Source: Nitrososphaerota archaeon (GTDB lineage Archaea; Thermoproteota; Nitrososphaeria; Nitrososphaerales; Nitrosopumilaceae). From it: 39,947 nt of DNA. The DNA is taken from NCBI GenBank assembly GCA_022574415.1, contig JACZSC010000003.1, positions 1 through 39,947 of the forward strand, given 5' to 3'. The position numbers and the translations under genes were made by a program. The first letter of the stretch is position 1. Every line of letters begins with the position of its first letter. The notes below the pieces were generated by a model. The model was not told the DNA's origin, did no database searches, and worked only from the letters and a program-made list of their open reading frames with translations. This document shows, piece by piece, positions 8,924 through 16,216 of the stretch.

Positions 8924-9087
8924 TGCCCCCAGTCCTCGCCAACCGTTTGGGCTGGCTTTAGTTCAAAACCTTCTGCAGCTTTAACCAATTCAAAACTTGC
9001 ACCGCATTCTGGGCAAGTTACAATTTCCCCCTCTAAGGCATCACCTGGGACAGATATGTCAGCATCACATTCAGCGCATTTTGTCAT
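8920..9087 (-). CDS. lysW: LysW-type amino-group carrier protein, terminal Gln variant
   Basis: A 55-residue carrier whose C-terminus holds the substrate during lysine synthesis. Four zinc cysteines are present as CxxC pairs, C4/C7 (KCAEC) and C25/C28 (TCPECG). The acidic tail ends GEDWGQ. Known LysW proteins end EDWGE and attach the substrate to the terminal Glu side chain; here the last codon is CAG (8925-8923), giving Gln. ATG at 9087 overlaps the stop of the upstream homocitrate synthase (ATGA), and the stop overlaps the lysX GTG. The second copy at 14707-14874 has the normal ending. The family call is firm; whether this copy works as a carrier in the usual way is open. Confidence 0.9.
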   Translation of the reverse strand: MTKCAECDADISVPGDALEGEIVTCPECGASFELVKAAEGFELKPAQTVGEDWGQ

Positions 9088-10274
9088 TTTACTCTCTTCC
9101 TTTCCACATCTTTGTCATTAATTATCCTTTTTTCAAACCTGCCCTCTAACGGAATATCGATTAGGTCCCCCATCCTTAGACTCTTGAGACCTGATGCAAC
9201 AGCTTGTGCCCTTTCGTCATTTTTCTCTAGACCTAGAAGAGACATGAGGTAGGCAGCACCAGTCTTTCCTACTAATTCACCAAAGACGATTCTCCGTCTG
9301 TTTCCAACTACACGTGGAGGGATTGGCTCGTATGCAGCCGGGTTTCTTAGAATTGCCGCTAGGTGGGTTCCAGCTTTGTGTTTGTAAGCAGAAGAACCAA
9401 CAATTGGTTTTGAATCGTATGGTTTTATCGAAGTATAGTCTTCAATTAACCTTGAAAGATCCTGCAACATATCTAATCTAAAATCATTTGGAGACTTGTA
9501 CAAGTATGTTAATGCTACCGCAACTTCTGCAAGGGGAGGAATTCCAGTTCTTTCACCAATTCCATCAATAGTGGTGTGTATTTGATCAACACCAGCTTCG
9601 CATGCAGCAAACGCATTAGCTAATGCAAACCCAATGTCATTGTGAACATGCGCGTCAAGAGGAGTATCAATTTCATTGCGAACCTTTTTTACAAAATTAT
9701 ACATTCCAATGGGCCGTAGTATGCCAACAGTATCGGGTAAACTAATTCTATCCACACCAGCTTCTTCTAGCGAACTACAAACCTGCAACAAAAATTTTGG
9801 ATCAGCTCTGCTTCCATCTTCAACAGTGAATCTAATTTTCAGACCATGAGATTTTGCATATTCTACAGTCTCCACTGCTCTCTTGAGTGCCTCATCCCGT
9901 GAAATTCTAAGCTTATCTTTGAGATGAATGTCAGAAATTCCAAGATATATCGCTACCCATTTTGCATCGCATCTTAATGAAATATCAATGTCCTCCTTCA
10001 GTGCTCTACCATGTGATACAATGTCTGCCTTTAGCCCTTGCTTGATTATTGTTCTAGTAGATTCTTCATGATCTTTTGAAATTACTGGAGAAATTTCTAT
10101 CTGATCAACTCCAAAGTAATCTAGCATCCATGCAATCTGAATTCGTTGCTTGTTTGTAAACGAAACACCTGGATGCTGTTCACCCTCACGTAGAGTACTG
10201 TCTAGGACACGTATCTTCTTCGGCTTTTCATCGAACGCGTTGTAGATGTTTGCATAGTAATTCGGATCATTCAT
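9084..10274 (-). CDS. lysS: Homocitrate synthase (isopropylmalate/homocitrate synthase family)
   Basis: A 396-residue DRE-TIM aldolase. It probably condenses acetyl-CoA with 2-oxoglutarate, the first step of the alpha-aminoadipate route. The signature LDSTLREGEQHPGVSFT is at residues 24-40, and the metal HxH is in DAHVHNDIGFALANA. A C-terminal part follows (SSAYKHKAGTHLAAILRNP), typical of the homocitrate/citramalate group. Isopropylmalate and citramalate synthases are the alternatives; the next genes lysW1, lysX and lysK make homocitrate synthase most likely. A TATA-like box with an overlapping inverted repeat lies just upstream (10300-10315), so this gene probably starts its own transcript. 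Confidence 0.82.
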   Translation of the reverse strand: MNDPNYYANIYNAFDEKPKKIRVLDSTLREGEQHPGVSFTNKQRIQIAWMLDYFGVDQIEISPVISKDHEESTRTIIKQGLKADIVSHGRALKEDIDISLRCDAKWVAIYLGISDIHLKDKLRISRDEALKRAVETVEYAKSHGLKIRFTVEDGSRADPKFLLQVCSSLEEAGVDRISLPDTVGILRPIGMYNFVKKVRNEIDTPLDAHVHNDIGFALANAFAACEAGVDQIHTTIDGIGERTGIPPLAEVAVALTYLYKSPNDFRLDMLQDLSRLIEDYTSIKPYDSKPIVGSSAYKHKAGTHLAAILRNPAAYEPIPPRVVGNRRRIVFGELVGKTGAAYLMSLLGLEKNDERAQAVASGLKSLRMGDLIDIPLEGRFEKRIINDKDVERKRVK

Positions 10275-10299
10275 TACAGAAATCGATGCTAAATTAAAG

Positions 10300-10315
10300 G
10301 AATATAAACATATTC
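10300..10315 (-). promoter_or_regulatory. Inverted repeat over the TATA region of lysS
   Basis: GAATAT-AAAC-ATATTC is a perfect 6-bp inverted repeat. On the minus strand it contains the TATA-like GTTTATATT, 27-37 nt before the lysS start at 10274. An Lrp/AsnC-type regulator is encoded immediately upstream (10391-10810). The repeat is therefore a good candidate operator that would block TBP/TFB binding when occupied. The coincidence of repeat and TATA is seen directly; the regulator link is inference. Confidence 0.45.
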
Positions 10316-10390
10316 GTACAGATTTCGTCGAAAAATATTGTTTCTTGTACTGATATAGTTACTACAGCAAATTCTGTTTCGAATCTCGTT

Positions 10391-10810
10391 TTATGAAACG
10401 GTACGAAGAATTATGACCGTATTTGTGTCAATCACGCCAGAAATTTTTCGTAAGGCATCAATGCTGTTATTAATTTCAGCAATGTTTGGTGCGCTAATTA
10501 TGACAGTAATGTCGTACTGTCCTGTAATTTCATAGACTGTCTTCACGCCTTCGAGCTTTGTGAGTTTGTCTGATACCTTGGATGTGTCTATTGTCGAGTC
10601 AACTGATATCAACACAATTGCGCTTGTGGCGTTTTTATCTCCAACTTCTACAGTAAATTTTTTAATCGTACCGTTGTCCACCATGTTTCTCACTCTTCTT
10701 CGTACAGCTGACTCGGACAGCTTTAGTTTTTTTCCAATATCCACAAATGATTCTCTAGAGTCATTTCTCAGAAAATTTATAATTTTTTCATCGATCTTGT
10801 CGCTAAACAT
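10391..10810 (-). CDS. Lrp/AsnC-family regulator (LysM-like)
   Basis: A 139-residue DNA-binding regulator. An N-terminal winged helix (residues 4-55: DEKIINFLRNDSRESFVDIGKKL, then LSESAVRRRVRNMVDNG) is followed by a RAM ligand-binding domain of about 75 residues (YEITGQYDITVIISAPN). Its ATG overlaps the end of the aminotransferase gene by 8 bp, so it is co-transcribed with the arginine/lysine genes. Position and family recall LysM, the lysine-responsive Lrp protein of Sulfolobus lysine clusters. The candidate operator at 10300-10315 lies directly downstream, before lysS. The effector (lysine or arginine) cannot be read from sequence. Confidence 0.88.
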   Translation of the reverse strand: MFSDKIDEKIINFLRNDSRESFVDIGKKLKLSESAVRRRVRNMVDNGTIKKFTVEVGDKNATSAIVLISVDSTIDTSKVSDKLTKLEGVKTVYEITGQYDITVIISAPNIAEINNSIDALRKISGVIDTNTVIILRTVS

Positions 10811-11978
10811 TGTGCCGCTTTTCCTCCCTGGTCAGCAATATATCTAACGTTTCTAAAACCTTTGTGATGTCGTCTTTAGATATAACTAGGGGAGGTAAAA
10901 ACCTTAGAATATTCCTGCCAGAATAAAGTATTAGAACTCCATTCTTTATTCCATCCAAAATAATATCCTTTACTTGAAACTTTAGCTCCACTCCAATCAT
11001 AAGACCTTTGCCGCGAATTTCTCGAATAATCCTATGTTTTTCCTTTAGACGTTCCAAACCTTCACGTAGTCTTCGTCCCATCTTTTCTGCGTTTTCAATC
11101 AATCCATCCTGTGTTAAAGCTTGAAGTGTTGCAGTTCCAGCCGCACAAGAAAGAGGATTACCACCAAATGTAGAAGAGTGTTCACCTTTGCCCATTACTG
11201 CAAGTATTTCTGGTTTGACAAGAGTAGCGCCCATTGGAACTCCCCCGGCGATTCCTTTTGCAATGCACATTATATCCGGCGTTGTGTTCCAATGTTCAGA
11301 CGCCCACATTCGGCCTGTTCTACCTAATCCAGATTGAATTTCGTCAAAAACGAGAAGGATTCCTTTATCGTCACACATCTTTCGCACCTCCTGCAAAAAT
11401 CCATTCGGCGCAACGTGAATTCCACTCTCTCCTTGAATTGGTTCCAAGATAATAAAACCCGTATCATCGTCAACAGTTTCTCGCAATGATTCAATGTCAC
11501 CAAACTTTGCAAACGATGTTTTTTCTACCAACGGCTGAAACATTTTTCTATATTTTGGATTAAACGTCAAAGAAAGTGCACCCATCGACTTTCCATGGTA
11601 CGAACCATTCATTGCCACCATTCCTTTCTTTCCAGTAAACTTTCTAGCAAATTTTATAGCAGCTTCAACAGATTCAGCACCGCTGTTGTTAAGATGAACT
11701 TGCGTTAGACCCTGGGGCGCAACACCAATGAGAGTCTTTAGGAACTCCTCTCGAGTTTTGTTGTAGAGTGAGCTGTGAACAGTAATTATTTTTTCGAGCT
11801 GAGACTTTAATGCATTAACAACTCGTTCATTTCTGTGTCCCACTATAGCTACCCCATAACCGCCCATGCAGTCTATGTACTCTTTACCATCTACATCCCA
11901 AACATGAGAACCGAGTCCTTTTTCCACTGTAACAGGAAATCTCTGATACAGATTTCCCATAAATTCATCTTCAGTCAT
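10803..11978 (-). CDS. lysJ: LysW-bound semialdehyde aminotransferase (LysJ/ArgD)
   Basis: A 391-residue class III PLP aminotransferase that converts the LysW-linked semialdehyde to LysW-lysine or LysW-ornithine using glutamate. Visible motifs: NSGAESVEAAIKFAR (phosphate/substrate region), VFDEIQSGLGRTGRMWA (PLP Asp) and CIAKGIAGGVPMGA with the Schiff-base lysine. The ATG overlaps the LysZ stop as ATGA. Only one copy is visible, so it probably serves both lysine and arginine synthesis. Acetylornithine aminotransferase is the family alternative, but the LysW genes in the same operon decide the substrate form. Confidence 0.9.
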   Translation of the reverse strand: MTEDEFMGNLYQRFPVTVEKGLGSHVWDVDGKEYIDCMGGYGVAIVGHRNERVVNALKSQLEKIITVHSSLYNKTREEFLKTLIGVAPQGLTQVHLNNSGAESVEAAIKFARKFTGKKGMVAMNGSYHGKSMGALSLTFNPKYRKMFQPLVEKTSFAKFGDIESLRETVDDDTGFIILEPIQGESGIHVAPNGFLQEVRKMCDDKGILLVFDEIQSGLGRTGRMWASEHWNTTPDIMCIAKGIAGGVPMGATLVKPEILAVMGKGEHSSTFGGNPLSCAAGTATLQALTQDGLIENAEKMGRRLREGLERLKEKHRIIREIRGKGLMIGVELKFQVKDIILDGIKNGVLILYSGRNILRFLPPLVISKDDITKVLETLDILLTREEKRHNV

Positions 11979-12775
11979 TTTTTAATTACCGTACAGTTTT
12001 CGTGTGCAATGGCTGCTGATATTGGATTTTCTTTTTGTCCATTTGCTATTATCGCTTCTTTTACCCCCATCTCTAAGGCTTCTGTTGCAGCTAGGATTTT
12101 TTTTTCCATACCGAACCCAACCTTTGGTCGAATCTCTTTAGCTTCTGCTAAGGTCAAGTCCATAACAAGTTTTTCATCCATCAGCAAACCGTCTACATTT
12201 GTAATGAACAAAACTTTGTCCGCCTGAACTTTACCAGCAACGTACGCAGCCGCTCTGTCTCCGTCTACGTTAAGAAAATCATACTCCTCACTGATCGCAA
12301 TGGGCGAAATCACAGGAGTGTATCCTTGCTCTAAAAGAGACTTGATAAATTTCACATTTACCTCGGTAATTTTACCCGTATATCCTCCGTCAATTACCTG
12401 TTTTCGTCCTTTTTCGTTTACGATGATTAGCTTCTTTTTTCTTTCTGCCTGCAATATTTTGGCGTCAACGCCCGAGAGACCAATCGCATTAACTCCATTT
12501 TTTTGTAAAAGACGAACAATTGTTTTGTTGATCCTTCCAGACATTACCATTGTGAAAATTTCTGCAGTTTCTTGGTCGGTGTATCGACTTTTGATTCCAC
12601 TTGGAGAAACAACAAACTTTGGTTCCTTTCCAAGCTGTTTAGAAACTTTTGTAACCTCTTTTCCTCCACCGTGTACAAGAATCACTCCTTCACTTTCTAC
12701 TACTTTTTTGATATCGGAAATCGTAGTTGAATGTAGATTATCAACTACACTCCCACCAATTTTGATTGTGATCAT
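11975..12775 (-). CDS. lysZ: [LysW]-aminoadipate/[LysW]-glutamate kinase (LysZ/ArgB)
   Basis: A 266-residue amino-acid kinase family protein that phosphorylates the carboxylate of LysW-bound aminoadipate or glutamate. The N-terminal ITIKIGGSVVDN and VILVHGGGKEVTKV loops bind phosphate, and the C-terminal VLFITNVDGLLMDE and GFGMEKKILAATEALEMG complete the pattern. It starts at the ATG at 12775, two bases after the LysY stop, and overlaps lysJ by 4 bp. A normal acetylglutamate kinase has the same fold; the LysW context favours the carrier-bound substrate. Confidence 0.9.
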   Translation of the reverse strand: MITIKIGGSVVDNLHSTTISDIKKVVESEGVILVHGGGKEVTKVSKQLGKEPKFVVSPSGIKSRYTDQETAEIFTMVMSGRINKTIVRLLQKNGVNAIGLSGVDAKILQAERKKKLIIVNEKGRKQVIDGGYTGKITEVNVKFIKSLLEQGYTPVISPIAISEEYDFLNVDGDRAAAYVAGKVQADKVLFITNVDGLLMDEKLVMDLTLAEAKEIRPKVGFGMEKKILAATEALEMGVKEAIIANGQKENPISAAIAHENCTVIKK

Positions 12776-12777
12776 TA

Positions 12778-13824
12778 TTACACGGGTGTCAGTGGAGTAT
12801 ATTTAAGACCAGCCATTTCGTCAAAGCCAGCCATGATGTTCATGTTTTGTATAGCAGAACCCGCCGCACCTTTCATCAGGTTGTCAGATGCTGAAAGGAT
12901 AATCAATCTGTTGTTATCTTCATCCAGCTCAAAGCCGATATCGCAAAAGTTGGAACCAACTATGAACTTTGGATCTGGGAATTTGTATAAACCATTCTTG
13001 TCACGAATCAATCGAATGAACTTTTCTTCACCATAAGCTTGGCGATAAAGTTTCCACAATTCTTTTTCATCTATATGGTTTTTCATGAACGTGTGATTGG
13101 TACACAAGATTCCACGAACCACATCAACTGCATGTGGACTCATAGAGATATGAATTTTCTTTCCTGCAATCTCACTTAGTTCCTGCTCAATCTCACCAGT
13201 GTGTCTGTGTTTTGCTGGTTTGTACGGTCGAATAACCCCAGCTCGCATTGCGTGTGCAGTTCCTGAACCAGAACCTGCACCTGACGAACCAATCTTTGCA
13301 TCGACAATAATGTGTTCAGTGTCTATGAGATCGTTTCTAATAAGTGGCGCAAGTGCTAAGATAGAAGTAACTGCCATGCATCCTGGGCACGAAACTAGTT
13401 GCGCGTTTTTGATTTGTTCTCTGTGCATCTCTGGGATTCCAAAGACAGACTTGGGTAGGTAATCTGGGTGAGGATGTTTCCATCCGTACCACTTGTCATA
13501 ATCCTTAGGATCATGTAATCTATAGTCTGCACTCAAATCAATGATCTTGATGTCTCTATCGTATAGCGTCTTGACAATTTCTGTCGCGGTACCGTGTGGG
13601 ACTGCTGTGAAAACAAGATCGCACTTGTCAGACATTTTGTCATAGTCTAATTCAGAAAATGTTAGATCAGTGAATCCTTTCAAGCTGGGATGCACTCTGT
13701 GTATGTACTCCCCAGCATGTTGTCGTGATGTTACCATAGTGATCTCCACTTCTGGATGGTTTACCAAAAGTCGGAGCGTTTCTCCTCCCACATAACCTGA
13801 AGCACCTACTACGCCTATTTTCAT
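12778..13824 (-). CDS. lysY: [LysW]-aminoadipyl/glutamyl phosphate reductase (LysY/ArgC)
   Basis: A 348-residue NADPH-dependent semialdehyde dehydrogenase that reduces the acyl phosphate made by LysZ. The N-terminal Rossmann motif GVVGASGYVGGETLRLL lies at residues 3-19. The catalytic cysteine is in VSCPGCMAVTSILALAPL, and a conserved SPHAVDVVRGI follows in the catalytic domain. Length is standard for ArgC. It lies between argX (25 bp gap) and lysZ (2 bp gap), and is the only copy seen, implying shared use by lysine and arginine synthesis. Confidence 0.92.
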   Translation of the reverse strand: MKIGVVGASGYVGGETLRLLVNHPEVEITMVTSRQHAGEYIHRVHPSLKGFTDLTFSELDYDKMSDKCDLVFTAVPHGTATEIVKTLYDRDIKIIDLSADYRLHDPKDYDKWYGWKHPHPDYLPKSVFGIPEMHREQIKNAQLVSCPGCMAVTSILALAPLIRNDLIDTEHIIVDAKIGSSGAGSGSGTAHAMRAGVIRPYKPAKHRHTGEIEQELSEIAGKKIHISMSPHAVDVVRGILCTNHTFMKNHIDEKELWKLYRQAYGEEKFIRLIRDKNGLYKFPDPKFIVGSNFCDIGFELDEDNNRLIILSASDNLMKGAAGSAIQNMNIMAGFDEMAGLKYTPLTPV

Positions 13825-13849
13825 GATAAGTCTCCCTGAACAGTGTAAT

Positions 13850-14707
13850 TTATTTCCTAATGGAATTTACCGCGAACTCTATCATTTCTTTTGGAATGTT
13901 TTTTTTCGCAACTTTTACGAGTCCTTTGAATTCCACAGTATTGTTTACTTCATGAACTAACAGACCGCGCTTTTCATCTTCCATAAGATCCACTCCTAAA
14001 ATTCCACCACCCATGGCCTTTGAGGCCTTTTCAACCAAATCTTCCATTTCACTCGTAATCTCACACAGCTCTGGTTCTGCTCCAAGAGCTATGTTGGTCT
14101 TGAATCCACCATCAGACTTTCTGTACATTGCAGCGATTGCTCTACCTCCAATCGAAATCACTCGAATGTCTCTTGGTGGTCGGTTTATCAATTCCTGTAA
14201 GTAGTAAATTCTATCGTGAGGGCCATCGGTCAGCTCTCTTATCTCAATAATTGCATCAAGCGTATCCTTGTCTTTAATTTGCATCACTCCTCGACCCCAA
14301 CTTCCTATGACGGGTTTTATTACGAGTGGAAATCCAACCCTGTCTACATTTTCCATTGCACCGTCCTTTGAAAAAGAAAAATATGTCTTTGGGGTGGGAA
14401 TGTTATTTTTTTTCAGCAGCAATGACATGAATAGCTTGTTACCGCAGTTATTCGCCACATCAAACTTGTTGATTACAGGAACATCTAGGAACTCTAGACA
14501 TGCTGTAAAGTGCAGTCCTCTAAAGTAGCTCACACATCGTTCAAGAACTACGTCGCCAAAATCAAAATCACTTTTTTTACTGTCCGTGTTTATTTGAGTT
14601 ATCTTTGCATCCAGTACAGATGTTTCATTGCCCAGATCTTTTGCTTCTTTCTGTAGTAATTTTTCTTCCAACCTAAGTCGATCAAAAACGATACAAATCT
14701 TTGACAT
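13850..14707 (-). CDS. argX: ArgX, glutamate-LysW ligase (LysX paralogue)
   Basis: A 285-residue ATP-grasp ligase homologous along its length to the LysX at 8075-8923. Motifs include PLVIKPVIGSWGRGVMQI, RPPRDIRVISIGGRAIAAMYR and LLVHEVNNTVEFKG. It is assigned to the arginine branch (glutamate to LysW) because it lies between argG/lysW2 and the lysY-lysZ-lysJ genes. Its ATG overlaps the lysW2 stop by one base (TAATG), coupling ligase to carrier. Near the C-terminus it has EFKG where the lysine copy has EFKN, a possible specificity difference that I cannot confirm. If the assignment were swapped, the operon layout would be hard to explain. Confidence 0.8.
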   Translation of the reverse strand: MSKICIVFDRLRLEEKLLQKEAKDLGNETSVLDAKITQINTDSKKSDFDFGDVVLERCVSYFRGLHFTACLEFLDVPVINKFDVANNCGNKLFMSLLLKKNNIPTPKTYFSFSKDGAMENVDRVGFPLVIKPVIGSWGRGVMQIKDKDTLDAIIEIRELTDGPHDRIYYLQELINRPPRDIRVISIGGRAIAAMYRKSDGGFKTNIALGAEPELCEITSEMEDLVEKASKAMGGGILGVDLMEDEKRGLLVHEVNNTVEFKGLVKVAKKNIPKEMIEFAVNSIRK

Positions 14708-14874
14708 TACTCTCCCCAGTCTTCGCCTACGCTTTCTGCTTGCTTAAGCTCGACATTTGATCCTTCTTTTTTTGATATTTCAAAGTCAGCTCCGCAATCA
14801 GGGCAGGAAACTATTTCTCCAACCGAGGCATCGTCAGGGATGTTTAGACTCGCATCACATTCTGGGCAGTTCAT
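14707..14874 (-). CDS. LysW-type carrier protein, canonical EDWGE end (arginine branch)
   Basis: A 55-residue LysW protein too short for many ORF filters. Zinc ligands are C3/C6 (NCPEC) and C24/C27 (SCPDCG), and the tail ends GEDWGE with the terminal Glu that normally accepts the substrate. It starts at the ATG at 14874, 8 bp after the argG stop, and its TAA overlaps the argX ATG. With argX and argG next to it, it is probably the carrier for ornithine/arginine synthesis. It differs from lysW1 at many positions but has exactly the same length, so the two look like old duplicates rather than a recent copy. Confidence 0.92.
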   Translation of the reverse strand: MNCPECDASLNIPDDASVGEIVSCPDCGADFEISKKEGSNVELKQAESVGEDWGE

Positions 14875-14882
14875 GTTTCAGT

Positions 14883-16070
14883 TCACCTTTTCCTTTGTAA
14901 TTTATTAGCTTCTGTTGACTGCATTCCCCACAATTCAACGAAACCTTTTGCTAATTTTTGGTCAAATGTGGATCCTTTTCCATAAGTTGCAACCTTGTAA
15001 CTGTACAATGAGTATTTTGATTTTCGACCAACAACCCTCAAGCTTCCATTGTACAGTCTCATCTTGACCGTACCTGAAACCCGTTTTTGGGTTTGATCAA
15101 TGAATGCATCCAGATCCTTTCGTAGGGGATCCTCCCACAAACCAGAGTAGACCAGCCAGGACCACTCGTCATCTACGAGAGATTTAAATTTATTTTCGTG
15201 TTTTGTGTGAACCATTTTTTCAAGATCAGAATGTGCTTCAATCAAACAAGTAGCAGCGGGTGTTTCATAAACTTCACGAGATTTAATTCCCACAACCCTG
15301 TCTTCAATATGATCAACAATTCCTATTCCTGCAACTCCTGCCTTTTTGTTGATATACTCAATTAGAGAAATTGGATTTAGATTCTTTCCATCAACTGCAA
15401 CAGGCACGCCTTTCTCAAACTGTATTTTCAAATAGCTGGGATTTGTAGCCAAGTTTTTTGTCTTTACCCAGATGAAAGCATCACTAGGAGGCTCTTTGTA
15501 AGCATCCTCTAACACTCCTCCTTCAATTGCACGGCCCCAGAGATTTTGATCAATACTAAACTTTTTTGCCACGGAATCAATTTTAATTCCATGCTTCTTT
15601 GCAAACTGTAATTCTGTTTTACGATCCAAATTCAAATCCCTGATTGGTGCAATGATTGGTAGATTAGAACCAGAACTGAACGTTACATCGAACCGCACTT
15701 GGTCATTTCCCTTACCAGAGCAACCGTGTGCAAGTGCAGTTACCTTTTCTTTTTTTGCAATCTCCAGTACCTTTTTTGCAATTAGTGGTCGCGCGAGAGC
15801 TGTTGCCAAACAATATTTTTTTTGATAAAGTGAATTCGCTTTGATGGAAGGAAAAATAAAATCACTTACGAATTCTTTTTTCGCATCAACGTTGTAATGC
15901 TTTTTCACACCGAGCTTTTTTGCTTTTGCAGCAATCTTTTTTTGATCATCACCCTGTCCAACATCTACTGTAACTGTGACAACATCCATGTTGTATTTCT
16001 CCTGCAAGTACTTGACAACAACCGAGGTGTCTAAACCCCCAGAGAATGCAAGTATAGCTTTTTTGGACAT
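14883..16070 (-). CDS. argG: Argininosuccinate synthase
   Basis: It joins citrulline and aspartate with ATP in arginine synthesis. The N-type ATP pyrophosphatase loop AFSGGLDTSVVVKYL is at the N-terminus. Further family segments are GCSGKGNDQVRFD and APIRDLNLDRKTELQFAKKHGI, followed by a tetramerisation C-terminus. The protein is about 395 residues from the ATG at 16070, which puts MSKKAILAFSGG at the usual place. An in-frame GTG at 16082 would add four residues and is the alternative. It is the first gene of the arginine/lysine cluster. No argF or argH is in the window. Confidence 0.93.
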   Translation of the reverse strand: MSKKAILAFSGGLDTSVVVKYLQEKYNMDVVTVTVDVGQGDDQKKIAAKAKKLGVKKHYNVDAKKEFVSDFIFPSIKANSLYQKKYCLATALARPLIAKKVLEIAKKEKVTALAHGCSGKGNDQVRFDVTFSSGSNLPIIAPIRDLNLDRKTELQFAKKHGIKIDSVAKKFSIDQNLWGRAIEGGVLEDAYKEPPSDAFIWVKTKNLATNPSYLKIQFEKGVPVAVDGKNLNPISLIEYINKKAGVAGIGIVDHIEDRVVGIKSREVYETPAATCLIEAHSDLEKMVHTKHENKFKSLVDDEWSWLVYSGLWEDPLRKDLDAFIDQTQKRVSGTVKMRLYNGSLRVVGRKSKYSLYSYKVATYGKGSTFDQKLAKGFVELWGMQSTEANKLQRKR

Positions 16071-16216
16071 GATGGATCTCACTGACTATATTTTCAAATT
16101 TATCTTTTGTGTTATGTCGCCTCAATTTTTTTTGTCAACAAATTTCTGGCCTGAATTTTCTCATAGCTCAAGCTAAAATTCGAGTATTATTTATCCGCCT
16201 GCTATAACACTGTTTT
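16071..16216. promoter_or_regulatory. Divergent promoter region argG / ABC transporter
   Basis: On the plus strand TATTATTTA (16185-16193) starts 32 nt before the ATG at 16217, a good leaderless promoter. Upstream of it AATTTTC, AGCTC and AAGCTAA (16154-16176) form a module also found before nirK. On the minus strand AAGATAAATTTG (about 16096-16107) is a TATA candidate for argG, 26-37 nt before its ATG. No gene or RNA was recognised. Confidence 0.5.

Noticed and set aside
12300-12806. 168-codon plus-strand open frame opposite lysZ
   Set aside because: It is antisense to a clear amino-acid kinase, has no start signal or family motif and low-complexity composition. It is a shadow of lysZ.
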